From Legionellaceae bacterium (GTDB lineage Bacteria > Pseudomonadota > Gammaproteobacteria > Legionellales > Legionellaceae): 64,000 nt of DNA. This document shows, piece by piece, positions 39,113-49,500 of this stretch. The translations under genes were made by a program, and so were the position numbers. The notes under the pieces are model-generated. The model was not told the DNA's origin. It was given only the letters and a program-made list of their open reading frames with translations, and did not search any database. The stretch spans positions 20,796 to 84,795 of the forward strand of contig JARGPO010000089.1 in assembly GCA_029213075.1 (NCBI GenBank), read 5' to 3'. Positions within the stretch are counted from its first letter, which is position 1, and each line of letters starts with the position of its first letter.

Positions 39113-40459
39113 ATGGCCGATAAAGAAAAGAAAGATGAGTCAGATCAAGTAAACGGCATGCTCAATAAGCTCGTGCAAAATGTCGTTGAAACAGAAGTAC
39201 GAAAATACATAAAAAAGCAGAAAGAATTAAAGGAAAAAGAAAAAGAAGAAGAAAAAGAAAAGAAAAAACAAGAAGAAGATAATGACGATGATAAAGGCGA
39301 TAACAAACAAGAAAAAGCCCGCAAAGAATATGAAAAACAACAAGAGGCTAATAAAGAACAAGGTGAGCAAGCACAACAAGAACAACAACTAAGCGAGCAA
39401 AATTTAGAAGGAACAAAACTTGAAGCGGCCAAAGATACACCTAAAGAACCATCCGAAAACTTATTAGAATCTCCTGACAAAGGCCTACCACAAGCAACTG
39501 TGTCAATATCTGCCTCTGAGTTACAACAAGTGGCCGATGACCTTCGAAAACAAGCCGAAGAATTACAAAGTCAAGCCGATGAAGCGAGCAAACTATCAGA
39601 AGAGGCAAATCAAACCCTAGAACAAGCAAATAACAAACTAGTAGAGGCGAATGCAGACGCGGTCTCTGCTAGAGAAACTGCAAATACAGCGCAGGATACT
39701 GCTGATAGTGCTAAAGAGACATATGAGCAGGCCACCCAACAACTTGAAGAAGCAAAAGTTAATGCCGAGCAGGCAAAACAAGCTGCCGATACAGCAAGAC
39801 AAAATGCTGAAAGAGCTAGACAAAATGCTGAAAGTGCTAGACAAAATGCTGAACAAGCGAATAAGACAGCAGAGGAAGCGCAAGAAACTGCTGATAATGC
39901 TCATGCAGAATCAGATAAAGCCCATTCAGAACTTCAACAAGCAAAAGAATCTGGAGCACCAAAAGAAGAAGTCGACAAATTGCAAGATAAAGCTGACAAA
40001 GCCGATGCAAAAACACAAGAGGCAGATGCAAATGCAGAAACTGCGCAGAAAAATGCAGAGCAGGCTCAGAGAGATGCAGATAGAGCAGAGAGCGAGTATG
40101 AACAATCGAACAACGAGTACAATGAAGCAGAAACAGCGCACCATGATGCAGATGGCAATGTAGAAACAGCACAAAATACTGTGAACGAGGCAGGAGAACA
40201 TGCAGCCAATACTCAAGAAGCAGCTAATACTGCTAACACAACTGCAAATGGTGCTGAAGAAGCAGCATCAGGTGCCGCAAATAGCCAAGCCCAAGCTCAG
40301 GCTGCAGCAACCCAAGCCCAAACTCAAGCCGCAGCTCAGGCTCAAGCTGCAGCTCAGGCTCAAGCTGCAGCAGCCCAGGCTCAAGCCGCAGCTACTGCCG
40401 CAGCAACAGAAAGTGCTGCCACCTCCGCAGCTGCAGCTGCACCACTTGCGGCTTCGTAG
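39113..40459 (+). CDS. Long coiled-coil protein with Ala/Gln-rich tail
   Basis: A 448-residue protein, not matched to a known family. Residues about 30-90 are Lys/Glu-rich. About 135-345 is a long coiled coil built of 7-residue periods (three consecutive ARQNAE-type heptads near residue 225-245). The last 70 residues are almost only Ala, Gln and Thr. There is no signal peptide. Long alternative-frame ORFs across the gene come from the low-complexity codons and are not genes. AGGA lies seven bases before the ATG. The 161-residue gene follows after 32 bases, probably in the same transcript. Confidence 0.7.
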   Translation: MADKEKKDESDQVNGMLNKLVQNVVETEVRKYIKKQKELKEKEKEEEKEKKKQEEDNDDDKGDNKQEKARKEYEKQQEANKEQGEQAQQEQQLSEQNLEGTKLEAAKDTPKEPSENLLESPDKGLPQATVSISASELQQVADDLRKQAEELQSQADEASKLSEEANQTLEQANNKLVEANADAVSARETANTAQDTADSAKETYEQATQQLEEAKVNAEQAKQAADTARQNAERARQNAESARQNAEQANKTAEEAQETADNAHAESDKAHSELQQAKESGAPKEEVDKLQDKADKADAKTQEADANAETAQKNAEQAQRDADRAESEYEQSNNEYNEAETAHHDADGNVETAQNTVNEAGEHAANTQEAANTANTTANGAEEAASGAANSQAQAQAAATQAQTQAAAQAQAAAQAQAAAAQAQAAATAAATESAATSAAAAAPLAAS

Positions 40460-40491
40460 ATTATAATATTTATGAAATTTAGAGGAAAGTC

Positions 40492-40977
40492 ATGACAGAT
40501 AACAACAAAACTGAAGATAATCAAACTAAAGAAGAGAAACAAGTTTGGAATAATATCGTTGATATAGTTGTAGGAACAGCTAAAAGCACCAAAAACTTAG
40601 ATTTTAACAAGTTCAAGATCAGATACACGCTTGAATTAGAGGAAATGTCTCACAAAACACAAGGCGCTCCAGAGCAAAGATTAAGCAGAGAGTCTCTTGA
40701 TCAAAAACTACGCGTTCTTGATAAACAAAAAAGTAGTTTTCAAAAAGAATATGAGGATCATTCCTCTCAGTTAAAAGAGCTAGAAACTAAATATAGCGAC
40801 AAACCAAGAATCCTAATAATGCTTGATCCTGCCAAAAATCAACTAAAAAAATGTTTAGCCTACGCTTATAATAAACCACCAACTTTCTCACAAATTAAAA
40901 ATCAGGTGCATTCAATTACTACTGCTCCTCCTAAGGAGTCAGTTAAAGATGAACCATCTCAGAATATTGCCAACTAA
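40492..40977 (+). CDS. Hypothetical charged helical protein, partner of the coiled-coil gene
   Basis: A 161-residue soluble protein, not recognised. It is Lys/Glu-rich with a predicted helical pair at about 60-105 (RESLDQKLRVLDKQKSSFQ) and no signal peptide. AGAGGAAAGTC gives a good ribosome-binding site. Tight placement after the coiled-coil gene suggests coexpression and perhaps interaction (inference). Confidence 0.6.
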   Translation: MTDNNKTEDNQTKEEKQVWNNIVDIVVGTAKSTKNLDFNKFKIRYTLELEEMSHKTQGAPEQRLSRESLDQKLRVLDKQKSSFQKEYEDHSSQLKELETKYSDKPRILIMLDPAKNQLKKCLAYAYNKPPTFSQIKNQVHSITTAPPKESVKDEPSQNIAN

Positions 40978-41049
40978 GTATGTTATAAATTTAATCAATT
41001 GGAGGCTTGGTAGTTTATGTTATTCTAAAAATACCTGCAACTCCGCTGG

Positions 41050-41220
41050 AGATTTCTCGCTACGCTCGAAATGACGTGGGTTGTTGGTCTTTGAAATAAC
41101 GGGTTTAACAGTGGTCTACCACACCCCGATAGAATTTGAAGGCAGATTCCCAGTGTGAAGATAAGTGGTTTACACAGAAATATTTACAGGCTCCGTCATT
41201 TCGAGCATAGCGAGAAATCT
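41050..41220. repeat. 171-bp palindrome-bounded repeat (MITE-like)
   Basis: 27-base inverted repeats with a single mismatch (41050-41076 and 41194-41220) begin AGATTTCTCGCTACGCTCGA on the left; the enclosed 117 bases have no ORF. The end sequence resembles the GAGATTTCTCGCT...CGAAATGACG palindromes that are dispersed in many bacterial genomes. No transposase is nearby. It sits between two convergent genes and could also end transcription from both sides. Confidence 0.75.
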
Positions 41221-41247
41221 GCAATCAAGTGGCACCTGCTTTATATA

Positions 41248-41979
41248 CTAACTACTCTCCGCAAGCCAAGTTTTGATTGCCAATCTGGTTTCTTTACATA
41301 CTTGGATTAGCTGCTTGTATAATTGCCCTAACTCTTCACATCGTCCGGAATTACTTTGCTGCTCAAAATAAAGACACGCATATTGCATTCTTGTAGTTCC
41401 GCAGTACATAGCTCCGCCTTTCATTTTATGAACAATTTTTTCAATGGATTCCCAGTCTTTACTAATCTCTAACTTCTTCATTAACTCCAAATCTCGCGGT
41501 ATTTCATTGACAGACATGGATGTTAAAATATCATGCAAAAGAGTTTTATCGTAATTGATAGATTTTAATACTCTATCAACATCTAACAATGGATATTTAG
41601 AGATTGCCAACATCTCATTATTGCTCGCCAAGTACTTAATATTACCAATCACAAAAACATACGAATCTTCATCACTAGATGCAAAAATTGGAATAATATC
41701 CCAAACTATTTCAAGAGTATTATCATCATAGTATACATGGGTGGTGAATTTAGACCCCTTAGTTAAATTAGCAACATCAAAAAATGGCTCAGTTAACGTA
41801 TTCTTAAAAACTTTATCTATAGGATGTCCGCAAACTAATTTTTTATCCCATCCTAAGATATCCTCCACCTTAGGACTAATTGTTTGTATATGTAAGTGCT
41901 TATTAAGTAAAACAAACAAGCTATCCGAGTATTGAAGGCTAAGTTCGAAAAGATTTTTATATTTATTTGTGTTACCCAT
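41248..41979 (-). CDS. PAS-domain plus HPt phosphotransfer protein
   Basis: A protein of 243-244 residues. The N-terminal half (about 8-115) looks like a PAS sensor (SLFVLLNKHLHIQTISPK then VEDILGWDKK). The C-terminal half is a four-helix HPt domain with the phosphoacceptor motif HKMKGG (His185 counted from the first of two ATGs). No kinase or receiver domain is present, so it would receive phosphate from a hybrid kinase elsewhere. AAGGG lies six bases before the second ATG, which is chosen. Confidence 0.75.
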   Translation of the reverse strand: MGNTNKYKNLFELSLQYSDSLFVLLNKHLHIQTISPKVEDILGWDKKLVCGHPIDKVFKNTLTEPFFDVANLTKGSKFTTHVYYDDNTLEIVWDIIPIFASSDEDSYVFVIGNIKYLASNNEMLAISKYPLLDVDRVLKSINYDKTLLHDILTSMSVNEIPRDLELMKKLEISKDWESIEKIVHKMKGGAMYCGTTRMQYACLYFEQQSNSGRCEELGQLYKQLIQVCKETRLAIKTWLAESS

Positions 41980-42012
41980 CATTTACCCTTGCAACAAGCA
42001 CAATAAATATCA

Positions 42013-42402
42013 TTACTTGGAATTAATAATCCGCAGTTTAGCCTCATCCCATATCTGCATTAACTTATCAAAAGAATGACCGCTCAAACCTTCAAGACCC
42101 TGCTCATGCGCAATTAGTTTAACCATATTAAGTCGTGATTCAAATTTATCGGCAGTTTTAGTTATTGTTTCTTTTATATCGCAATCAACAAAAACACATA
42201 ATGAAAAAACGGCGTGCAATAAGTCTCCAATCTCCTCTTGCAAATCATCACGATTCTTTTCTATATTATCAGGGTGGAGATGCTCCTCAACCTCCAAACA
42301 CTCACTTTTAATTTGTTCCATAATTTGTGAGGATTTTTCCCAAGCAAATCCGAATTTATTAGACTCATGTTCAAGATATTCAATCTTATCAATTATATCC
42401 AT
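42013..42402 (-). CDS. MazG-like nucleotide pyrophosphohydrolase
   Basis: A 129-residue single-domain MazG-fold protein. Metal-binding acidic motifs are present: IKSECLEVEEHL and LQEEIGDLLHAVF (ExxE...ExxD). Such enzymes hydrolyse NTPs to NMPs. It is half the length of E. coli MazG (two domains), so a stand-alone or truncated form. It begins right at the stop of rlmB, so the two are likely cotranscribed. Confidence 0.8.
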   Translation of the reverse strand: MDIIDKIEYLEHESNKFGFAWEKSSQIMEQIKSECLEVEEHLHPDNIEKNRDDLQEEIGDLLHAVFSLCVFVDCDIKETITKTADKFESRLNMVKLIAHEQGLEGLSGHSFDKLMQIWDEAKLRIINSK

Positions 42403-43143
42403 CTAACCCAACCTTTGCCGAACAACTTCATAAAGACTAATACCAGAGGCAACAGAAACATTTAAACTTGCAACGCTACCAAGCATCGGTAGTGTGCATA
42501 AAACATCACAACTCTCACGAGTTAACCGACGCATGCCATCACCTTCTGCTCCCATCACAAAAGCTAGTGGAACTTTGCAGTCTAACTTATAAATTGACTC
42601 TGTAGCACTAAGATCCGTGCCATAAATCCAAATACCCTGCTTTTTTAACTCTTTAATGGTTCTGGCTAAATTTGTAACTCGAATAAGAGGAATAAACTCT
42701 GCAGCGCCACAGGCAACTTTGCTAACAACTGGGGTAATCGTTGCGTTTTTGTCTTTAGGAATTATTACAAAGCTTGCCCCTGCCGCATCAGCAACACGCA
42801 GACATGCGCCTAAATTATGTGGGTCAGTTACACCATCAAGGATTAAAATCAAAACATTATCCGCAGAGGAGTCTATCAAAAATGGAATATCTTGCTCGCT
42901 ATATTGAGGAAGAGGATTTGCAACTGCAACCACCCCCTGATGAACAACATCAGGAAAGTCACGCTCCATTTCTTTTGCGGATATCTCTTCAATTACAAGT
43001 TTAAATTGACTCGCTAACTCAAGAATTTTATCAACTCTTACACCACTTCTATCTTTATTAATTATAATTTTCTTAATTCGCTTATGAGGACTATTAAGCA
43101 AAGAAGTTACGGCATGTATTCCATAGATTAATTGCTCACTCAT
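42403..43143 (-). CDS. rlmB: 23S rRNA (guanosine2251-2'-O)-methyltransferase RlmB
   Basis: A 246-residue SpoU-family SPOUT enzyme. It has a substrate-binding N-terminal domain (about 1-75), then ILDGVTDPHNLGACLRVADA, FVMGAEGDGMRRL and SLNVSVASGISLYE, the three SpoU motifs. The start overlaps the rnr stop by four bases; rnr-rlmB is a conserved gammaproteobacterial pair. Confidence 0.95.
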   Translation of the reverse strand: MSEQLIYGIHAVTSLLNSPHKRIKKIIINKDRSGVRVDKILELASQFKLVIEEISAKEMERDFPDVVHQGVVAVANPLPQYSEQDIPFLIDSSADNVLILILDGVTDPHNLGACLRVADAAGASFVIIPKDKNATITPVVSKVACGAAEFIPLIRVTNLARTIKELKKQGIWIYGTDLSATESIYKLDCKVPLAFVMGAEGDGMRRLTRESCDVLCTLPMLGSVASLNVSVASGISLYEVVRQRLG

Positions 43144-45311
43144 GACTGCTCTTCTGCCAATTCAAAGTCAATTTTACGCTCATCCATATCTACTCTCGCA
43201 ACCAAAACACGCATTTTATCACCTAAGCGATAAGTATGACCACCTCGCTCACCAACTAAACGATGTTTAACGGCATCGAAAGTATAATAATCGTTTTTCA
43301 ACGAGGTTACATGGATTAAACCTTCTACATAAATATCATCTAACTCTACAAAAATTCCAAATCCAGTCACTGATGATATTTTACCTTGAAAAACCTGGCC
43401 TAATTTATCTTGCATATATTCACACTTCAGCCAAGCAGTTACATCTCGTGTTGCCTCATCTGCTCTCCTTTCAGTTGATGAACAATGCCGACCCATTTTA
43501 CCTATTTCATCTTCTGTATATTGAAACTCCGTAACTGGTTTTTTATCAATTAAATAACCAATTGCACGATGAATTAATAAATCCGGATATCTGCGAATAG
43601 GTGATGTAAAATGAGTATAAGCAGAATATGCCAAACCAAAATGACCATTATTGCTTTCAATATATTGGGCTTGTTTTAAGGAGCGCAACATAACTGTTTC
43701 AATAAGATGCTTCTCTGGGCGGTCACCAAGACTTGATAAAACTCTATGAAAATCTTTAGGGCTAGGTTTTTTACCACCAGCAAGTTTTAAACCAAACTCC
43801 CCCAAAAACAACCGCAAAGCGGCAATTTTATCTTCATCAGGACTTGGGTGGACACGATATAATGTTGGAATTTTAGCTTTTTCTAGAAAGCGCGCCGTTG
43901 CAACGTTCGCAGCAAGCATACACTCTTCAATTAATTTGTGAGCATTGTTACGAGTCAAAGGAACAATCCTCTTTATTTTCCGGTTTTCATCAAACTCTAT
44001 TTGCGTTTCTGTGGTATCAAAATCCATCGCACCACGCGCAGCTCGAGCCTTAAGTAAAACAACATAAAGATCATGCAAAGCCCTAAGAGCCGGCCATATT
44101 TCTTCATAATGTTCATCAACAACGTCATTTTCTAACCACTTACCAACATCTGTATATGTAAGCCTCGCTTTCGAATGGATAACACCTCTTGTAAACCTAG
44201 GGCGAGTTATCTTACCTTCCGCAGAAATGGACATCTCAACGACCATACACAAACGATCAACATTAGGATTTAAAGAGCAAATACCATTGGACAAAGCCTC
44301 AGGTAACATTGGTACAACTTTGCCAGGAAAATAAACCGAATTTCCTCGCCTTGAACTCTCTTTATCAAGCTCTGAACCTGGAGCCACATAATGACTCACA
44401 TCTGCTATTGCAACGTATAGTTGAAAACCACCTTTTGGTTTTATTTTACAATATACAGCGTCATCAAAATCTTTTGCATCCTCACCATCAATTGTAACAA
44501 AAGGTAGGTGCCTAAAATCAGCCCGACCTTCTATATCTTTTGCACTTACCTGCTGTTTAACTTTAGCAACTTCCTCTAAAACTTCATCAGACCACTTAGT
44601 AGGAATTGAGTGTGCCAAAATCGCAACCTCAATCTCCATCCCAGGTGCCATATGCTCTCCTAGAATATGAATTACTTTACCAATTGCTTGCGACCTTTTA
44701 CTAGGAAAGGTCATTAATTCAACCAAGACAATCTGGCCGTTTTTAGCATTTAATTTCAAATCGCTTGGTATAGAAATATCTTGTGTCAATCGCTTACTAT
44801 CAGGTACTACAAAACTCACTCCATGCTCAGTAAATAATCTACCAACAACGGTAGCATTGGCATGCTCTAATACTTCATGAATTTTAACTTCCAAACGCCC
44901 GCGTCTATCAACACCCGACTGAAATCCCAAAACGATATCACCATGCATAACTGAACGCATTTCTCTAGCAGAGATAACCATATCATCCCCACCATCATCA
45001 GGAGCAAAAAACCCAAAGCCATCTGGGTGAGCTATGATTGACCCGCGTTTCAAGTTTATTTTGTCAAAAAGACAAAACCTACCACGCCGATCTTGCATTA
45101 TTTGGCTGTCTCTTAGCATCGCTCTTAGCCGATAACCCAATGCCTCTTGCTCGCTCTCTTCACGAACTTTAAGAGTATTTATCAATTGATTTTTCGTCAT
45201 TGGAAGACCTACTTCTTCCAATACCATGAGAATATATTCACGGCTTGGAATCGGTTGGTCGTACTTTTCACGTTCACGTTTATGAAACGGATCTGTTGGT
45301 TTCTTACTCAC
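43140..45311 (-). CDS. rnr: Ribonuclease R
   Basis: A 723-residue 3'-5' exoribonuclease that degrades structured RNA. Order: N-terminal winged-helix (about 20-90), two cold-shock domains, RNB catalytic domain with DGEDAKDFDDAVYC (metal aspartates) and YTHFTSPIRRYPDL, and a C-terminal S1 domain. The basic tail typical of E. coli RNase R is absent. First gene of the rnr-rlmB-mazG-like unit. Confidence 0.97.
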   Translation of the reverse strand: MSKKPTDPFHKREREKYDQPIPSREYILMVLEEVGLPMTKNQLINTLKVREESEQEALGYRLRAMLRDSQIMQDRRGRFCLFDKINLKRGSIIAHPDGFGFFAPDDGGDDMVISAREMRSVMHGDIVLGFQSGVDRRGRLEVKIHEVLEHANATVVGRLFTEHGVSFVVPDSKRLTQDISIPSDLKLNAKNGQIVLVELMTFPSKRSQAIGKVIHILGEHMAPGMEIEVAILAHSIPTKWSDEVLEEVAKVKQQVSAKDIEGRADFRHLPFVTIDGEDAKDFDDAVYCKIKPKGGFQLYVAIADVSHYVAPGSELDKESSRRGNSVYFPGKVVPMLPEALSNGICSLNPNVDRLCMVVEMSISAEGKITRPRFTRGVIHSKARLTYTDVGKWLENDVVDEHYEEIWPALRALHDLYVVLLKARAARGAMDFDTTETQIEFDENRKIKRIVPLTRNNAHKLIEECMLAANVATARFLEKAKIPTLYRVHPSPDEDKIAALRLFLGEFGLKLAGGKKPSPKDFHRVLSSLGDRPEKHLIETVMLRSLKQAQYIESNNGHFGLAYSAYTHFTSPIRRYPDLLIHRAIGYLIDKKPVTEFQYTEDEIGKMGRHCSSTERRADEATRDVTAWLKCEYMQDKLGQVFQGKISSVTGFGIFVELDDIYVEGLIHVTSLKNDYYTFDAVKHRLVGERGGHTYRLGDKMRVLVARVDMDERKIDFELAEEQS

Positions 45312-45356
45312 TATTCACCATATAATTAACAATCTGTTATATTTATCCTGAATTAC

Positions 45357-45824
45357 TTAAGACAAGCTAAATCCTAGCCGCTCAAGATAGGTAGTTAATG
45401 GATGCATTTCCATGCCTTCAGCTATCCAATAAACTCCCTTTTTTCGTTGTTCAGGAACTTTTGATTTAGGCCACTGACAAACAGCCAAAACATCTCGACA
45501 AGAAGTTTGTTGCTCATGACCTGGTGTTGATTCAATACAAATAAAATCTAGTGCTTCCGGTTGATGATTAAGCACAAGAGATGACCATTTGCCTGGATCT
45601 ATTTTACTACTAGAATCCGGCAAAGAACTATCTTTACTCGCTCGATGTATGACCCATAAAGTGCTTGCGGATAAATTATGCATAACTATAAATGCATGTT
45701 TTTCTTTAGGTATAACAACCGAACTACTATTTATCACTATTGGCAAACAACCACTCGGAAGTATTTCTTGCGCGTTAACTAGCCATGAAGAAAAAATTAA
45801 GATGAAAACCACCAATAACTTCAT
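45357..45824 (-). CDS. Periplasmic EnhB-like protein
   Basis: A 155-residue secreted protein with a signal peptide (MKLLVVFILIFSSWLVNAQ) from ATG 45824; the frame is open eight codons upstream. The mature part has four Cys (probably disulfides) and a beta-rich sequence with WVIHRASKD, PGHEQQTSC and VCQWPKSK. It resembles from memory the Legionella 'enhanced entry' protein EnhB, but I could not check this; treat the name as tentative. No enhA or enhC is adjacent. Confidence 0.6.
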   Translation of the reverse strand: MKLLVVFILIFSSWLVNAQEILPSGCLPIVINSSSVVIPKEKHAFIVMHNLSASTLWVIHRASKDSSLPDSSSKIDPGKWSSLVLNHQPEALDFICIESTPGHEQQTSCRDVLAVCQWPKSKVPEQRKKGVYWIAEGMEMHPLTTYLERLGFSLS

Positions 45825-45919
45825 GTAAAAATCTTTTACTAAATTCATAAATCTGATTCTATCATAACAATTTGTTTAATAGTAGAAAAATTCCAAAGCA
45901 AGTCATGACAATAAATATA

Positions 45920-46507
45920 TTAATACAACTCTGGATTAAGCTCAGGATCGTTATACATTTTAAATTGATGATAAACCCTAAAGGTACGTGTCTTGTTTTT
46001 AACTTCTTGAATTAATTCAGATAAACACGATCCAAGTTGATCTTTTTGCAAAATAATTGTGTTGGTTTTTTGTAAACATTTTTGACGGTGTGAATCATCC
46101 ACATCTTGTCGATTAGCCTGCTCTCTCATATGATATAATTTTAAGGCTAAAATAGACATTCTATCGATCATCATCCCTGGTGTTTCAGAATTTGTAGGAC
46201 AACTTCCAACAGCCGCAGGATTTAAATCTTTATAAAAAAACTCATCAATAACTTCCATTTTATTGTTACGTTGCTGGTTGCAGAAATCAATCTCTCTTTT
46301 CGCTTTATAAACATACTCATGCCCCATGTCATCACGCCTGGCTCGATCTTCTGCATGCCATAGCCGATAATTAAAGGCATGATTTTCTTCTACAAGACCT
46401 AATAGCTCTGAGTGCGATAACAGAACTCCATCCTTCTTCCATTTTAAAATAGACTTAAAATGTAAGTCTTCAATTTCACCAACAATGTTTAACATATTCA
46501 TTAACAT
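45920..46507 (-). CDS. DUF4254-like conserved hypothetical protein
   Basis: A 195-residue helical cytosolic protein. The NHAFNYRLWHAEDRARRDD motif and the later SETPGMMIDRMSILALK match the pattern of DUF4254 proteins, often found near lipopolysaccharide glycosyltransferase genes; the molecular role is unknown. Here it is alone between the EnhB-like gene and the NACHT-WD40 gene. Confidence 0.7.
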   Translation of the reverse strand: MLMNMLNIVGEIEDLHFKSILKWKKDGVLLSHSELLGLVEENHAFNYRLWHAEDRARRDDMGHEYVYKAKREIDFCNQQRNNKMEVIDEFFYKDLNPAAVGSCPTNSETPGMMIDRMSILALKLYHMREQANRQDVDDSHRQKCLQKTNTIILQKDQLGSCLSELIQEVKNKTRTFRVYHQFKMYNDPELNPELY

Positions 46508-46550
46508 AAGCTTTTATCTAGTTTAACTCATTATACCGCATCCTCTCACC

Positions 46551-49500
46551 TTATAAAAATTTATTTCCTTCTAGTTCCTCTACTTCGCTACTAGGTGAGT
46601 AACTTTGAGAAGATGACTTTTTAGGAGAACTAGATGATGAAGGTGTAGATTCACCAGCTAAGGATGAATCACTTCTATAAAAAGAATGCACTTTTCTCTC
46701 GGATGTGGATTTTATTTGAACAGGCTGTGGGAGAACACTCAAAGAAGACCTATTAAAACCCATTATTTTAAAAGCAGCTTTACTAAAACTAAACTTTTCT
46801 TCTTCGTCTCGAAGAATAGCACCTTCATGCTTCAAAAATCGCTTAGCTTGCTTACTTAAATGCCTTGATTCTCGAAGATCTAATCCTCTAACACAAGTTC
46901 CATGCCCAAACCTTGTTATAAATGAAGAACTTGGATTACTTTCATCAACTTCTATTTCAAAATTTAACATATCAACACTTTTTTTATCTCCCAAATAGAT
47001 GTTCCCTAAATGGTATGCTAAATTATCAACACTAGAGTAAATTGTTTTTATTTTTATCAAGCTGTTTTCTTCAGACAAGGCATTAAAAAATCTAATTTCA
47101 TCTACGGTCCCAACCACCAACCACTGCTGTCCTTCAGGAGATAAAGCCCAAATAACAACTTTCTTATCAGAGACCAAAGGATCTTTCCAAACCATTTTCC
47201 ATGTGGCAGGATTCCAAACAAAGATATTTTGGTCTATATCTTTTGTCATCAAATATCTGCCATCTTGCGACCATGCCATATATTCAATTGGGACTACATG
47301 CTCCCTAACCAAGATAAGACTTGCATCAGCTAAATTAGTAATACTCCATATTTTGATGTTTTCCCCTGAAGAAACAACAAAATGAGTAGATGTTAGACCC
47401 GTAACTTCCGACATTATAGTTCTAGTTGCAATAGCCATTGGAGCGTTATCAGGAGTTCCCCATGCAATATAAGAACTTCTCTCCCAGGTATTTGTTCTTT
47501 CATCTTGGGCTCTCATCCAGAAATGAATGCATCCATCCATTAAAGTCATTACTAAAACTGCATCTTGTGATTTAGGATCAACCAACCAATCTATTCGATT
47601 AACTTTCGATGTATTTTCAATTCTAAATACATTCGGTTCACCCATGATTAAGGAGCGCCTGTCTAATATCATGATGGCATTATCTACTCCGATTGACGCC
47701 AAATACAACCCATCACATGACCAAGATATGTCCTCAATACTTCCTAAGTGAGAGTACGAGAAAATCTCAGTTTTGCGTGGCAAAGTAGATAGATCAAGAA
47801 AAACAACTTTACCGTCAATATGACCCATTGCGATGATGTCTTCTAGTGGAGCAATACAAGTAATTAATGACGTTAGTCCTTGAATAGCTTTAAAACTTTC
47901 TAATCTATAATCAGGATCATAAATTGACAACATTCTGTTTTGCCCGGCAATAAGTTGACGACCTCCTGTAAGCCAGGCTACTTTTTTAACCGGGCTGCCA
48001 TCACCATGATATACAGCCGTACGAATCCCCGTCTGTGGACTCCAAACAATTACCATACCATCATCACTTCCTGAAACTAAACAATGTGAATTCCAAATAA
48101 TAGTGTTTACAACTCCAGAATGACCGTGCAGAATGTTTATCATTTCGATATTTATTTCTGTTGGATTATTATCAATCGAATCAATTATTTCAATATTAAA
48201 AACAACTATATTTCCATTAGCATAACCAACAGCAACATGACTTTCGGGAACTGCCAACGCTACGCTATGAGCCGCACATTGAACTGTAACTGGTGAGGGC
48301 TGAACAAAATTAGACGAATGTTCATGGTTTCCTCCTCTTTTTATATCTCTCAAAGCCCAAACACGTAAATTACCATTATCTTCTACCGACAGGATAATAT
48401 CCTTGTCTCGACCAAATAAAACACTATTAATACTGCTTGTTAGATGACATGAATACACACATTTTCCAAGCCCAACATCCCATATTCTTAATATTTGATC
48501 TTCTCCGCCAGAAGCAAGCAGTTTACCGTTTTTAAACCATCTTAAACTATTAATTGGTTTTTTCTTCGAACATTTTAAAATAGCGACTTCTCTGCAAGAA
48601 ACACCTTCTATTTGCCAAATCCTAATCGTTCCATGAACACTTGCTGAAGCTAGTCTAGCGATTTCTTTATCAGATTTCTCAACCCCCCAAGCCATACAAG
48701 TAATTTCAGTTTGATGCCCAGGTATTTTAGGATATTTGGCGCCATTCATGCCAGCAAGAATAATCTCTCTCTCTGGTGAGCCTGATTTTTTTAATACTGA
48801 ATAGGCAATAATAGTTTTATCAGATGGATAAATAGCAAAAGCTTCCGGATGCCTTCCTGTGTGAAGGATTGACATTCCATCAAAAAATTGGGCTGATCTG
48901 ACATTGGTACCTTCCATTTTAACATCTACTAACTCCGCACCATGCAGTTTGCTCTCAGAAATATTACCATGACTAATATCAAAACCAGAAAATTTTCCGT
49001 ATCGTAAAATAGCCTTGGGTACATTTAAATTTCGCCAGATAGAATGATCAAGCTCTGCAGAAAAGTCAAAACCTAAATAAACTAGTAAAGTTATCGCATT
49101 AGATGCAGCCTTAGACCACCTAGCACCATCTTCAGTACAACTAGCACTGACAATTCCACACAAAGATTGAATAAGATATTTCTTTTTTGGATCCATATTA
49201 ACTAACTCTGCTAATGAATCAAAAACACTGACTGTTGTTGGTTCAGTCAAGTATCCATAATTCCAGCCAGTAAGTCTTTGTCTCGGAGGTTTTCTTAATA
49301 TCTCTACTAGTTTTGTCGCCAAAGCGTACAAACGAAATGGCGCTCGGACTTGATATATTATTACTTGACGATTTTCATCTCGAACCACATTCATAGGAGC
49401 TAGTGTTCCAGCCTTTCTCCACAAAGGATTATCAAATATGTAATTAAAGGATGGTGATTGATTAGAGTTTTGATCACTATCTCGAGCAATTTCTAGAGGA

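Noticed and set aside
39651..40163. 170-codon alternative-frame ORF inside the coiled-coil gene
   Set aside because: Low-complexity repetitive DNA opens several frames; only the frame from 39113 has a ribosome-binding site and regular heptads.
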